Assembly: GCA_902594745.1 (NCBI GenBank)
Contig: CACJNF010000001.1
Span: forward strand, 273,571 to 337,570
Length of the DNA: 64,000 bases
DNA from: an uncultured Bacteroidota bacterium
GTDB taxonomy: Bacteria > Bacteroidota > Bacteroidia > Flavobacteriales > Flavobacteriaceae
Direction of reading: 5' to 3'
The notes under the pieces were generated by a model. It was not told the DNA's origin. It was given only the letters and a program-made list of their open reading frames with translations, and made no database searches. Positions within the stretch are counted from its first letter, which is position 1. Every line of letters starts with the position of its first letter. Position numbers and translations under genes: made by a program. Of this stretch, positions 1 through 8,702 are shown piece by piece.

Positions 1-1
1 T

Positions 2-316
2 TTTAAACCTCTATTTGCATACAATATTATAGAGTCATCAAAAATACTAGGAGATGCATGTTTAAGTTTTTCAAAAAACTGTATTGAAGGTCTAAAACCA
101 AATAAAAAGAAAATAGAAAGATTTTTAAAAGATTCTCTAATGCTTGTAACTGCTTTAAACTCAAAAATTGGATATTACAAAGCAGCAGAAATAGCTAATA
201 AAGCTTATAAAGAAGACATTACGCTCAAAGAAGCATGTATTCAACTAAATTATTTATCAGAAAAAGAGTTTGACAAATATGTCAATCCTGAAAGAATGAC
301 AAACAATGAAGGTTGA
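2..316 (+). CDS. fumC: Fumarate hydratase class II, C-terminal end (5' part outside window)
   Basis: These 104 codons are the end of class II fumarase, the TCA-cycle enzyme that interconverts fumarate and L-malate in the cytosol. The sequence shows the family's C-terminal domain: SFSKNCIEGLKPN, then SLMLVTALNSKIGYYKAA, and the tail FDKYVNPERM, which is typical of FumC rather than aspartase. The catalytic SS loop lies upstream and cannot be seen. The last 11 bases overlap the next gene, suggesting co-transcription. The main alternative is another fumarase/aspartase superfamily member, which the tail makes less likely. Confidence 0.85.
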   Translation, partial: FKPLFAYNIIESSKILGDACLSFSKNCIEGLKPNKKKIERFLKDSLMLVTALNSKIGYYKAAEIANKAYKEDITLKEACIQLNYLSEKEFDKYVNPERMTNNEG

Positions 317-779
317 AATAGTATCTTACACAGATAAATATTCTAAATACTTCTATGATCTAAATCACGATTGGTTAAGTGAATTTTTTTATGTTGAAGA
401 ATACGATGAAAAGGTACTCAAAAACTGTAAGGAAGAGATAATTGATAAGGGAGGATATATTTTTTTTGCTCTTCATAAAACTGAAGTCGTTGGAACTATG
501 GCATTAATTCCTAGAGAGAATAATGTATATGAATTAAATAAAATGGCTGTAAAAAAAGATTTAAGAGGATATGGAATAGGTCATCAATTAATACAATTTA
601 TAATTGATTATTCTGTTGAGAATAATTTTAAATCAGTAATTCTTTATTCAAATACTGTTTTGAAGAATTCAATTCATCTTTACAATAAGTTTGGATTCAA
701 AGAAATAGATAATCCAGATGCACCTTATAAAAGGAGTGATATAAAAATGGAATTAAAATTATCTAACCTTAGAAAATAA
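306..779 (+). CDS. GNAT family N-acetyltransferase
   Basis: A 157-residue single-domain GNAT protein expected to move an acetyl group from acetyl-CoA to an amine. The acetyl-CoA pyrophosphate-binding motif A is visible as RGYGIG (residues 87-92), preceded by the beta-4 strand ELNKMAV and followed by a helix; the late SIHLYNKFGFKEI segment is the usual motif B region (LYxKxGF). The ATG lies inside the end of fumC (11-bp overlap), so it is probably translationally coupled. Its 3' end overlaps the convergent CPBP gene by 21 bp. The substrate cannot be told from sequence; small-molecule or protein acetylation are both possible. Confidence 0.85.
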   Translation: MKVEIVSYTDKYSKYFYDLNHDWLSEFFYVEEYDEKVLKNCKEEIIDKGGYIFFALHKTEVVGTMALIPRENNVYELNKMAVKKDLRGYGIGHQLIQFIIDYSVENNFKSVILYSNTVLKNSIHLYNKFGFKEIDNPDAPYKRSDIKMELKLSNLRK

Positions 780-1661
780 TTTTTCTTTCCAGTTTGTCCA
801 TGAATACTTCCTAGCAAATACTGCAAGAAGAATAGGAAAAACTATAAAAGGAGTAATCCAATCAGTAATACCGAGGCTAGGCTCTGAAATATCAATTAGA
901 ATTGATTCTGTCTGAAATACGGTCCAATCTGCTGTTACAAGTAATGCAGCTATGAGATTATTAGCAGCATGAAAACCTAAAGCTAGTTCAAGACCGTCAT
1001 CCATAAGTGTCATAATTCCTAAAACGAAACCAACTGTTATGTATAGAATTACAAACTCGTATCCAAGTGCTGTAATCTCAGGATTAGCTAGATGTAGAGA
1101 GCCAAAAACAGTAGATGTTAAGAAAAGTGCCATAAATCTACTATTCAACCAGTGACCAAAACCTTGCATTAAATAACCACGAAAAACAATCTCCTCAACA
1201 CTAGTTTGAATAGGTATAAACAAAATTGCTATTACTGCTAAAATTAAAAATTCTTTAACTTTAAAATTGAAAACGTAGTTTTCAGGATTAAGAGAATACT
1301 CTAAAAAAACAAAGGCAGAGACGACGGTCCCCCAGAGCATAAAAGAATACAAAACCCTTTCTAAATCAATTTTTTTTCTACTGGATAGAACTGACATAAT
1401 AGGTAGGTCATGCAGTTTTTTTACAACTAACCATATACCTGGTAAAACAAACGCAAAGCTTAGCAGTAATAGAAATAACCTAAGATTTGATGGAATTGTT
1501 TTAAAAATATCCATAGGGTCAGCATCAGGACTAGGTAATTCTGAAGGAAAAAAAGGTATCATAGGTAACTGTCCTATAATAGAGAATAGTATCAGTATGA
1601 ATGACCCTAAAATATAATACCAAAAGTTTTTTAGTTTATATGATTTATCCCAAAGAAACAT
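759..1661 (-). CDS. CPBP family intramembrane metalloprotease
   Basis: A 300-residue polytopic membrane protein of the CPBP (CAAX protease and bacteriocin-processing) family. The family's three catalytic motifs are present: EExxxR as E156-E157...R161 (EEIVFRG), FxxxH ending at H190 (FGSLH), and HxxxN as H231...N235 (HAANN). Hydrophobic stretches at about 13-32, 60-80, 104-122, 136-152, 173-190 and 202-220 are consistent with membrane helices. The ATG shares one base with the stop of the upstream PAS-UbiA gene (TAATG), so the two are very likely translated together. Members act in prenyl-protein processing, peptide immunity or unknown roles; the physiological substrate here is unknown. Confidence 0.85.
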   Translation of the reverse strand: MFLWDKSYKLKNFWYYILGSFILILFSIIGQLPMIPFFPSELPSPDADPMDIFKTIPSNLRLFLLLLSFAFVLPGIWLVVKKLHDLPIMSVLSSRKKIDLERVLYSFMLWGTVVSAFVFLEYSLNPENYVFNFKVKEFLILAVIAILFIPIQTSVEEIVFRGYLMQGFGHWLNSRFMALFLTSTVFGSLHLANPEITALGYEFVILYITVGFVLGIMTLMDDGLELALGFHAANNLIAALLVTADWTVFQTESILIDISEPSLGITDWITPFIVFPILLAVFARKYSWTNWKEKLFSKVR

Positions 1662-3013
1662 TATTGAAAATTAGCTAAAATTATCATATAAATAAAGGAG
1701 AATAACATATGAAAATAAATAGTATGAATGTTATACTTGATCAAAGATCTACTATTGTAGTGTTTAAATAATCCAGCTATTAAGTAATATGAGTAAATCA
1801 TTGTTACTGGTATTAGCAAATACAAGAATAAAGATCCTTGAGTTTGGTTGAGAATATTTTCTGCTATATAGTAAAGAGAGCCTACTGCTATAGCTAGGTT
1901 AAGTGCATAAATCCATCTTGATGATTTTTTACCAAAAAGAACAACTAGATGATTTTTACCAACTTTTTTATCTGATGCATAGTCAGGGTATTGATTTATA
2001 AAAAGAATATTGGTTGTTAATAGTCCAATTGGAATTCCAAGTAAAATCAAATTGTAAAATTCATTTGAAAACAACTGAATTGTTTCATTAGCAATAGCAA
2101 ATCCAGTACCTAATGTTAGTAATGGTCCAAAAGAGAGAAAAATTGAAAGTTCTCCTAAGCCATATCTAGAAGAAAGTCTTATTGGTTTTGCAGTATAAAA
2201 GTATCCAACCAGTACTCCAATCAAGGCAATTATTGCAGCGTAATATGCGTTAAATGTGGATCCAGTATTTAGATAACTTGTATATAAAATACCAGCAGCA
2301 GTAAATAAACCTAAAATAAACATCACATTAGCTAGGCTTTTAGTACCCTTTAAAGTTATTAGACCAAGCTCTACTGCCCTACTACCTCCAGATAACTGAG
2401 CACCCTGGAGAATTGTTGAGTCCATTCCTGCATTAAAATATTCCGTGTTAGCCTCATCTGTACCATGTGTAACATCAAAGTAATCATTATACAAGTTTGA
2501 AAATAGATGAAAGAATAATATTCCAAAAGTAGTCAGAATAAGAGATATTGGGCTAAATAGATTATCTCCAATTCCTGCATAATAACATCCAATAGCAAAA
2601 ACTGGGAATAAAGATGCAGAAGCAAAACCAACTCTAGTAATTGCTACACCTTTTATGATTTTTGTAGTAAAGCTAATAGGTATATTGACTTTTTCATCAA
2701 TTACTTCAGTAATACCACAGTATCCTGTTTGAGGGTTATTCTTTCCATTACCAAAATTTGGGGTTATCTTAATTTTGGCGGCAAATTTTGAACCGTCTTT
2801 TCTTATAAAATTGGTTTTAGTCGTATGTTCACCTGTTTGATTTGCATCCTTTAACCAACCAAGAACATTTTGAAGAACGATTTCTCCAGGTGAAAAGATT
2901 GATACTCTTTTAATACCGACTAATTCATCAGAAGGATACCCAAACATTTTGACAGCACCGTCATTCATGTTCGTAATTAAGCCTTCCATGTCACAGATTA
3001 TTACACTTTTCAT
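1661..3013 (-). CDS. PAS domain fused to UbiA-family (MenA-like) prenyltransferase
   Basis: A 450-residue protein with two parts in one uninterrupted frame. Residues 1 to about 108 read as a PAS sensory domain (VIICDMEGLITNMNDGAVKM, FGYPSDELVG, FIRKDGSKF, GYCGITEVI). Residues about 115-450 are a polytopic UbiA prenyltransferase: first Asp-rich motif N176-D177-Y-F-D180 with D186, YTAKPIRLS, and second motif D344-YAS-D348-K followed by GKNHLVVLFGK. UbiA enzymes attach polyprenyl chains to aromatic acceptors in the membrane; the motifs look closest to MenA (menaquinone synthesis), but a different acceptor is possible. PAS domains bind ligands or sense redox or light, so the enzyme may be directly regulated; that is inference. 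It lies just upstream of, and overlaps, the CPBP protease gene. Confidence 0.8.
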   Translation of the reverse strand: MKSVIICDMEGLITNMNDGAVKMFGYPSDELVGIKRVSIFSPGEIVLQNVLGWLKDANQTGEHTTKTNFIRKDGSKFAAKIKITPNFGNGKNNPQTGYCGITEVIDEKVNIPISFTTKIIKGVAITRVGFASASLFPVFAIGCYYAGIGDNLFSPISLILTTFGILFFHLFSNLYNDYFDVTHGTDEANTEYFNAGMDSTILQGAQLSGGSRAVELGLITLKGTKSLANVMFILGLFTAAGILYTSYLNTGSTFNAYYAAIIALIGVLVGYFYTAKPIRLSSRYGLGELSIFLSFGPLLTLGTGFAIANETIQLFSNEFYNLILLGIPIGLLTTNILFINQYPDYASDKKVGKNHLVVLFGKKSSRWIYALNLAIAVGSLYYIAENILNQTQGSLFLYLLIPVTMIYSYYLIAGLFKHYNSRSLIKYNIHTIYFHMLFSFIYMIILANFQ

Positions 3014-3079
3014 ATTAATAATTTTTTAAGTGCCAAATTTACATTTTGACAAGCTAATATGAAAGTTTTTTTTTAAGTT

Positions 3080-3505
3080 TTACTTATTAATTGTTAACGT
3101 GGTAAGTTTTGCAAATGAAATATCTTTTCCTTCTTGGTTTTTAATTGAAATTTTCCAGAGTTGCATTGTCCTTCCCATATGAATTGGTTCAGCTTTAGCA
3201 ATAACGGTCCCTTCACTTATACCCCTAACATGATTAATTGACAATTCAACACCTCTTAACATCTGGTCTTCTTTTTTTGAAAAAATTGCAGCAGCTGAAC
3301 TTCCAACTGTTTCTGCTAAAGCAGCAGTAGCTCCACCATGCAGGACACCAGCAGGTTGATGAAGCTTAGGGGTAACATGCATTTCAGCTACTAAGAAGGT
3401 TTCACCAACATCTGTAAAATTTATATCTAGAGTTGAAACAAGAGTACCCTTACACCTATCATTAGCTTCTTTAAGAATAAACTTTTTTAATTTATTATCA
3501 ATCAA
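3080..3505 (-). CDS. PaaI-type hotdog-fold thioesterase
   Basis: A 141-residue hotdog-fold acyl-CoA thioesterase. The PaaI/YdiI-type active site is seen as HGG (H56-G58) followed by E65 in HGGATAALAETVGSS, with LHQPAGVLHGG just before it. Such enzymes hydrolyse small or aromatic acyl-CoAs, in menaquinone synthesis (DHNA-CoA) or phenylacetate breakdown; the nearby MenA-like prenyltransferase makes a DHNA-CoA role attractive but unproven. The start is unusual: the only sensible codon is TTG, lying 3 bases after the TAG stop of dnaK and in the same frame, so translation may depend on ribosomes terminating on dnaK. Confidence 0.8.
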   Translation of the reverse strand: MIDNKLKKFILKEANDRCKGTLVSTLDINFTDVGETFLVAEMHVTPKLHQPAGVLHGGATAALAETVGSSAAAIFSKKEDQMLRGVELSINHVRGISEGTVIAKAEPIHMGRTMQLWKISIKNQEGKDISFAKLTTLTINK

Positions 3506-3508
3506 GAT

Positions 3509-5428
3509 CTATTCTTCTTTTACTTCTTCAAAATCAACATCCTGTACGTCATCACCTTTGGAATCAGTGTTTGTATTTTGACTATCTGAAGCAGGTCCTT
3601 CCGCAGGCTGACCAGCACCACTTTCTGCTTGTGCTTTATACATCTCCTCTGAAGCATTTTTCCAAGCTTCGTTTATGGTATTTAATGCCTCATCGATTTT
3701 TTCTAAATCTTTTGATTCATAGGCTTTTTTCAAATCCTCAAGAGCAGACTCAATTGGCTTCTTTTTATCATCAGATAATTTATCACCAAAGTCTTTAAGC
3801 TGTTTTTCAGTTTGGAATATCATTTGATCAGCACTGTTAAGTTTATCAACTTCTTCTTTCGCTTTTGAGTCGGCTTCAGCATTTGCCTCAGCATCTTTTT
3901 TCATCTTTTCAATCTCCTCCTCTGTTAGACCAGAAGAAGCTTCAATTCTGATATCTTGAGATTTGTTAGTGGCTTTATCCAGTGCGCTCACATTAATAAT
4001 TCCGTTAGCATCAATATCAAATGTAACCTCTATTTGAGGAACACCCCTTTGTGCAGGGGGAATTCCATCAAGATGAAATCTTCCTATAGTTTTATTGTCT
4101 TTAGCCATTGGTCGCTCACCTTGAAGCACATGAATTTCTACAGATGGCTGATTATCAGCAGCAGTAGAAAAAACTTGTGATTTTTTTGTTGGGATTGTTG
4201 TATTGGATTCAATAAGTTTGGTCATTACATTACCCATTGTCTCTATTCCAAGTGATAATGGAGTAACATCTAAAAGTAATACGTCTTCAACATCACCAGA
4301 GAGAACACCACCCTGTATTGCAGCACCTACTGCAACTACTTCGTCCGGATTAACTCCTTTTGATGGTTTTTTTCCAAATAAAGACTCAACCTCCTTTTGA
4401 ATGATTGGAATTCTTGTTGAACCTCCAACTAAGATTACTTCATCAATATCTTTTTTAGTTAGACTAGCATCTTTTAATGCTTTTTTAACTGGATCCATAG
4501 ATCTTTTTACTAATTCATCAGATAATTGCTCAAACTTAGCTCTTGAAAGCGTCGTTACTAAATGTTTAGGACCAGATGAAGTAGCTGTTACATATGGTAA
4601 GTTAATCTCTGTTTGAGTGGATGAGGAAAGTTCTATCTTAGCCTTTTCTGCAGCTTCTTTTAGTCTTTGAAGTGCCATAGAGTCATCCCTTAAGTCAATT
4701 TGCTCATTTTTCTTGAATTCTTCAGCAAGAAAATCTATAATAACTTGATCAAAATCGTCTCCTCCAAGATGAGTATCTCCATTGGTAGATAATACTTCAA
4801 ATACTCCATCACCAAGTTCTAATATAGATATATCAAATGTTCCACCTCCTAGATCATAAACTGCAATTTTTTTGTCCTTACCACCTTTATCCATTCCATA
4901 AGCTAAAGCAGCAGCAGTTGGTTCATTAATAATTCTTTGTACTTTAAGACCTGCGATCTCACCAGCTTCTTTTGTTGCCTGTCTTTGTGAATCATTGAAA
5001 TAAGCAGGAACGGTTACTACAGCCTCTGTAACAGTGGATCCTAAATAATCTTCAGCAGTCTTCTTCATTTTTTGAAGAACCATTGCAGATAATTCTTGAG
5101 GTGTATATAATCTTCCATCAATATCAACTCTAGGGGTATCATTATCACCCTTAACTACTTTATAAGCAACAGTTTTAACATCATTAGATGATTCACTGAA
5201 TTTATTACCCATAAATCTCTTTACTGAGGCAATTGTTTTTTCAGGATTAGTTACTGCTTGTCTTTTTGCAGGATCTCCTACTTTAATTTCACCATCCTCA
5301 ACAAATGCAATTACAGATGGTGTCGTTCTTTTTCCTTCTGCATTAGGTATAACAACAGGTTCACTTCCTTCCATGACAGAGACACACGAGTTTGTAGTTC
5401 CTAAGTCTATTCCAATAATTTTACTCAT
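3509..5428 (-). CDS. dnaK: Molecular chaperone DnaK (Hsp70)
   Basis: A full-length Hsp70 of 639 residues, the ATP-driven chaperone working with DnaJ and GrpE. The ATPase domain starts with GIDLGTTNS (residues 5-13) and holds [18 protein letters not shown], the Hsp70 signature around [13 protein letters not shown] and VGGSTRIP; the linker region has [15 protein letters not shown], and the C-terminus ends in the usual acidic [10 protein letters not shown]. The ATG at 5428 is followed at once by the canonical N-terminus. No dnaJ or grpE is adjacent. The divergent space toward panB contains a perfect 17-bp palindrome 51 bp before the start codon, a candidate regulator site. The hotdog thioesterase follows directly. 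Confidence 0.98.
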   Translation of the reverse strand: MSKIIGIDLGTTNSCVSVMEGSEPVVIPNAEGKRTTPSVIAFVEDGEIKVGDPAKRQAVTNPEKTIASVKRFMGNKFSESSNDVKTVAYKVVKGDNDTPRVDIDGRLYTPQELSAMVLQKMKKTAEDYLGSTVTEAVVTVPAYFNDSQRQATKEAGEIAGLKVQRIINEPTAAALAYGMDKGGKDKKIAVYDLGGGTFDISILELGDGVFEVLSTNGDTHLGGDDFDQVIIDFLAEEFKKNEQIDLRDDSMALQRLKEAAEKAKIELSSSTQTEINLPYVTATSSGPKHLVTTLSRAKFEQLSDELVKRSMDPVKKALKDASLTKKDIDEVILVGGSTRIPIIQKEVESLFGKKPSKGVNPDEVVAVGAAIQGGVLSGDVEDVLLLDVTPLSLGIETMGNVMTKLIESNTTIPTKKSQVFSTAADNQPSVEIHVLQGERPMAKDNKTIGRFHLDGIPPAQRGVPQIEVTFDIDANGIINVSALDKATNKSQDIRIEASSGLTEEEIEKMKKDAEANAEADSKAKEEVDKLNSADQMIFQTEKQLKDFGDKLSDDKKKPIESALEDLKKAYESKDLEKIDEALNTINEAWKNASEEMYKAQAESGAGQPAEGPASDSQNTNTDSKGDDVQDVDFEEVKEE

Positions 5429-5478
5429 AACATTTATTTTTTATTAACTATTGTCAACCATTATGCCAATTTAAATAA

Positions 5479-5495
5479 TATGACATTATGTCATA
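5479..5495. promoter_or_regulatory. 17-bp perfect palindrome between dnaK and panB (candidate operator)
   Basis: TATGACAT-T-ATGTCATA: two perfect 8-bp arms around one central base, 51 bp upstream of dnaK and 45 bp upstream of the panB ATG. It does not resemble the CIRCE element bound by HrcA. A symmetric site of this length suits a dimeric transcription factor, but which gene it controls is not shown. Confidence 0.4.
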
Positions 5496-5517
5496 ATAGT
5501 AGTAAATATATTTATAC

Positions 5518-5525
5518 TATTTTTG
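5518..5525 (+). promoter_or_regulatory. Candidate -7 box (TATTTTTG) of panB
   Basis: TATTTTTG matches the Bacteroidota -7 consensus TAnnTTTG and lies 14 bp before the ATG at 5540. No good TTG is seen at the -33 position. Its place inside the longer possible panB reading frame argues for the downstream start. Confidence 0.4.
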
Positions 5526-5539
5526 TGAAAAATCATGTA

Positions 5540-6355
5540 ATGACCAATAATTCAAATCCATCAAGAGTAACAATTAAGATTCTTAACCAGATGAAAAATA
5601 AATCTGAAAAAATCTCAATGCTTACTGCTTATGATTTTAGTTTTGCAAAAATAGTTGATGAAGCAGGTATCGATATTATTTTAGTTGGTGATTCTGCATC
5701 AAATGTGATGGCTGGTCATGAAACAACACTTCCAATTACACTTGATCAGATGATATATCATGCAAGTTCAGTCGTTAGGGCAGTTAATAGAGCTCTAGTT
5801 ATTGTTGACTTGCCATTCGGAACCTACCAAGCTGATTCTAAAGAGGCATTAAAGTCTGCTATCAAAATAATGAAGGAATCAGGAGCTCATGCTGTTAAAT
5901 TAGAGGGAGGATATCAAGCTAAAGAGTCAATAGAAAGAATTATCCAAGCTGGAATTCCTGTAATGGGTCATTTAGGTTTAACACCTCAATCCATATACAA
6001 GTTTGGAACATATGAAGTCAGAGCAAAAGATAAACAAGAGGCAGATACGTTATTAAATGATGCATTAATGCTTGAAGATATTGGCTGTTTCTCTGTTCTC
6101 TTAGAAAAAATACCAAATACACTTTCAAAAGAAGTTTCTACAAGATTAAAAGTTCCAATTATTGGAATTGGTGCGGGAAGCCATGTAGATGGTCAAGTCC
6201 TTGTACTGCAGGATATGCTTGGAATGAATAAAGACTTTAGTCCAAGATTTTTAAGAAGATATCTTGATTTGGATTCATTAATTAGTGACGCTGTAAAAAA
6301 ATACTCTACTGATATTAAAAGTGGAGATTTTCCTAATGAAAAAGAGCAGTACTGA
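5540..6355 (+). CDS. panB: 3-methyl-2-oxobutanoate hydroxymethyltransferase
   Basis: PanB (271 residues from the chosen start) transfers a hydroxymethyl group from 5,10-methylene-THF to 3-methyl-2-oxobutanoate, the first step of pantothenate and CoA synthesis. Seen: [20 protein letters not shown] with [11 protein letters not shown] (metal-binding Asp), [29 protein letters not shown] and the conserved [20 protein letters not shown]. The frame is open 20 codons further up, but that stretch contains the putative promoter box and is not PanB-like, so ATG at 5540 is preferred. Its substrate is the 2-oxo acid of valine, made by the ilv operon in this same window. The end overlaps the RluA gene by 20 bp. 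Confidence 0.95.
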   Translation: MTNNSNPSRVTIKILNQMKNKSEKISMLTAYDFSFAKIVDEAGIDIILVGDSASNVMAGHETTLPITLDQMIYHASSVVRAVNRALVIVDLPFGTYQADSKEALKSAIKIMKESGAHAVKLEGGYQAKESIERIIQAGIPVMGHLGLTPQSIYKFGTYEVRAKDKQEADTLLNDALMLEDIGCFSVLLEKIPNTLSKEVSTRLKVPIIGIGAGSHVDGQVLVLQDMLGMNKDFSPRFLRRYLDLDSLISDAVKKYSTDIKSGDFPNEKEQY

Positions 6356-7043
6356 TTTGAAACTAAAAAAATCAGAAATACTCTTTGAGGATAACCATTT
6401 GATAATAATCAACAAAAAACCCGGAGTACTTGTTCAAGGTGATATTACTGGAGATATTTCATTAATTGAAATCACTAAAGAATATATAAAGAATAAGTAT
6501 AATAAAAAAGGAAATGTTTTTTTAGGCCTAGTAAATAGAATTGATAGACCTACCTCAGGAATAGTAATTTTTGCTAAGACAAGTAAAGCTTTATCTAGGA
6601 TGAATGAAATACTTAGGAATAGAGAAATACAAAAAATCTATTGGCTAATTATATCAAATAAATTTGTTTCAAATAATGGAAAAATCGAGGGTTGGTTTAG
6701 AAAGAATGCAAAGCAGAACAAATCTTATTTTTTTAAATCTAAGGTAACGAACTCAAAATTTGGTAGCTTATATTATAAAAAAATAAAAAAATTAGATAAT
6801 TATTGTTTAGTAGAAGCTGAACTTATAACTGGAAGGCATCATCAAATTAGATGTAGTTTTTCAGAATTAGGATACCCAATTCAAGGGGATTTAAAGTATG
6901 GTTCAAAAAGATCAAACAAAGACGGTGGTATTTACCTTCACTCAAGGGAAGTGGAGTTTATCCATCCAGTTTCCAAAAATAAAATATTTTTAAAAGCAGA
7001 TACTCCTAGGACAGGACTATGGATTGCCTCTCCTTCCTATTAA
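6336..7043 (+). CDS. RluA family RNA pseudouridine synthase
   Basis: A 235-residue RluA-type enzyme that would convert a uridine of rRNA or tRNA to pseudouridine. The N-terminus [20 protein letters not shown] is characteristic; the catalytic motif is [17 protein letters not shown], with the essential Asp retained but Asn where the common motif has His (HRLD). The later [20 protein letters not shown] and PIQGDLKYG segments are also typical. No S4 RNA-binding domain precedes it. ATG 6336 is chosen over GTG 6321 because the domain begins shortly after it. It overlaps panB by 20 bp and, at its 3' end, the convergent gene by 38 bp. The target nucleotide is unknown. Confidence 0.88.
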   Translation: MKKSSTDLKLKKSEILFEDNHLIIINKKPGVLVQGDITGDISLIEITKEYIKNKYNKKGNVFLGLVNRIDRPTSGIVIFAKTSKALSRMNEILRNREIQKIYWLIISNKFVSNNGKIEGWFRKNAKQNKSYFFKSKVTNSKFGSLYYKKIKKLDNYCLVEAELITGRHHQIRCSFSELGYPIQGDLKYGSKRSNKDGGIYLHSREVEFIHPVSKNKIFLKADTPRTGLWIASPSY

Positions 7044-8577
7044 TCAAAATAGCTTTTTCTTTTATAATGTCTTGTAAAGGTTTTCTGTCTATTTTACTTT
7101 CTAACCATGAAATAATATCCAGGTAGAGAAAAGCTCTTTTTTCATATGGATCATCTTCATATTTTTTTAGTTCATTATAAAGATTCCTCAGGAAACCTTT
7201 TATTTCTCCCGGGTAAATATTCTCCAATCCATTCAAATACTTTAAAATTGTTTTTTGAACTTCATGTAAATCATTAAGCTTATCTAAGTAATTATATGTT
7301 TCCTTTATAATTTTATCTAAATTAAAATCAAGTCCTGCCTCCCAATGAGCAATAAGATTGAGGATCCTAGTAAAACATTGAAGGTCTTCCCTCATTTTAA
7401 TGTTTTTATTTCTAATTATTAAACTGGTATATCTAATGCAATTATTAAAATCATCAACTGTAAAATACATACAAGCAATTTTATAATATAGAAGCATAAT
7501 ATGATGGTGATCAATAAAATTTTTATTTTTTTCAATACCCTCTAGGACTTCAGGAATGATTTTAATTGAATCTTTAAATGTTCCCTCCAAGACATGAAGA
7601 TTAAAAAGATTATTGTATTTATATAAAAATATTAATGCATTTAAATTTTGATTAACAGGGAATGATTCATCCTCAACAACTTTTATCATATCATTCAAAC
7701 GATTTTTAAATTTAGAGGGGTATTTAATTAAAGATAATGCCTCAAGTAAGAAATTATAGCCCTTTAAATAGTAAACTGGATGAATTTTTATCATCTCAGG
7801 CTTTTTATTAAATGTATCAATCCATTTTGATGCATATCTATAACTTGAAAGAAAATCTTGCGCCAAAAGACTGTACCATACCCATGATTGATAGTAAATA
7901 AGTTTCTCTCTAAATCCAAGGTCTTCAGGATTGAAGTATTTAATTTTTTCATCAAATATTGTTTTGATCTCTTTTGACTCAGAATCACTTTTTGCATATC
8001 CTGCTTTAATTAGTTTTTCATAAAGCTGAAGAGAGATATTTGATAATGAACTTGAAATATCATTAAGGTTCTTTAAATGGTTTGTCTGAGTAACTAATTC
8101 ATCAGTCCTATTAGTAAGACTTCTAGTTACATATAAAGATTCAATTAATTTTTCAAACTCTACAATTTCATATGCAGAAGTATTTTCGTCATATTTTAAA
8201 GCATATGATTTTACTTTATCAAGAATCTTTAGACTTTGCTTATAAAGTCCCTTTTGATATAAAATAGTTGCAAAATCAATCTGACCTCTAATATGAAGCT
8301 TAACATTTTTGTGTTGTGGATTTAATCTTAGACTAATTAATATTTGTTTATAGAGATGGGCTTTAAGATTTGAAAGTTGTTGCTTTGTAACTATGTTACT
8401 TTCAATTATCTTTTTTTCATCGTATTTGTTCATCTTATCTAGAAGGTTGAATAAGTTGAGAAACTTTGAGTCTTCATTAGAATCCATTCTTCCAACATAA
8501 AGTTTAAATTGTCTTTTCTCAGACTTTGTTAGGGATTTTATAAGTACGAAAAGGTTATCTTTTATATCAGTAGTCAT
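7006..8577 (-). CDS. Conserved helical protein of unknown function (523 aa)
   Basis: I do not recognise a named family. The protein is rich in Lys, Leu, Ile, Asn and Tyr, has no signal peptide or clear membrane segment, and reads as alpha-helical repeats resembling a TPR solenoid (for example YQKGLYKQSLKILDKV and later YKIACMYFTVDDFNNCIRY). The N-terminus LIKSLTKSEKRQFKLYVG is distinctive and, from memory, is seen in hypothetical proteins of flavobacteria. Cytosolic scaffold or protein-protein interaction is a guess from the repeats only. It stands alone, divergent from the leu operon, with a 15-bp palindrome in the shared upstream region, and overlaps the RluA gene by 38 bp at the 3' end. 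Confidence 0.6.
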   Translation of the reverse strand: MTTDIKDNLFVLIKSLTKSEKRQFKLYVGRMDSNEDSKFLNLFNLLDKMNKYDEKKIIESNIVTKQQLSNLKAHLYKQILISLRLNPQHKNVKLHIRGQIDFATILYQKGLYKQSLKILDKVKSYALKYDENTSAYEIVEFEKLIESLYVTRSLTNRTDELVTQTNHLKNLNDISSSLSNISLQLYEKLIKAGYAKSDSESKEIKTIFDEKIKYFNPEDLGFREKLIYYQSWVWYSLLAQDFLSSYRYASKWIDTFNKKPEMIKIHPVYYLKGYNFLLEALSLIKYPSKFKNRLNDMIKVVEDESFPVNQNLNALIFLYKYNNLFNLHVLEGTFKDSIKIIPEVLEGIEKNKNFIDHHHIMLLYYKIACMYFTVDDFNNCIRYTSLIIRNKNIKMREDLQCFTRILNLIAHWEAGLDFNLDKIIKETYNYLDKLNDLHEVQKTILKYLNGLENIYPGEIKGFLRNLYNELKKYEDDPYEKRAFLYLDIISWLESKIDRKPLQDIIKEKAILINRKERQSIVLS

Positions 8578-8599
8578 TGTATATATGTATTGATTATAT

Positions 8600-8614
8600 T
8601 ATTGATTATCAATA
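8600..8614. promoter_or_regulatory. 15-bp palindrome in the divergent leuA control region
   Basis: TATTGAT-T-ATCAATA is a perfect 7-bp inverted repeat with one central base, 22 bp before the 523-aa gene and 88 bp before leuA. ATTGATTAT also occurs once more 12 bp upstream as a direct repeat. In DNA this AT-rich a chance palindrome is quite possible. Confidence 0.25.
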
Positions 8615-8630
8615 TTTTAAATATTAATTA

Positions 8631-8684
8631 ATGTTTTCGGGTATTGTAAAATTAATATACTTTTTTTTAACTATCGTCATTTAA
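8631..8684 (+). other. Leader-peptide-like short ORF before leuA
   Basis: An ATG-initiated 17-codon ORF, MFSGIVKLIYFFLTIVI, ends 18 bp before the leuA ATG. Eight of its 17 codons specify Ile, Val or Leu. No GC-rich terminator or antiterminator hairpin is visible between it and leuA, so classical attenuation is not supported. Chance is plausible in such AT-rich DNA. Confidence 0.2.
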
Positions 8685-8702
8685 GTAATAATTTAGTATG
8701 TA

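Noticed and set aside
5480..5539. Upstream extension of panB by 20 codons
   Set aside because: The added residues are not PanB-like and the stretch holds the palindrome and the -7 box, so ATG 5540 fits better.
8631..8702. Classical transcription attenuator before leuA
   Set aside because: The T-run lies inside the short ORF and is not preceded by a stable hairpin; the leader ORF is kept only as a low-confidence observation.
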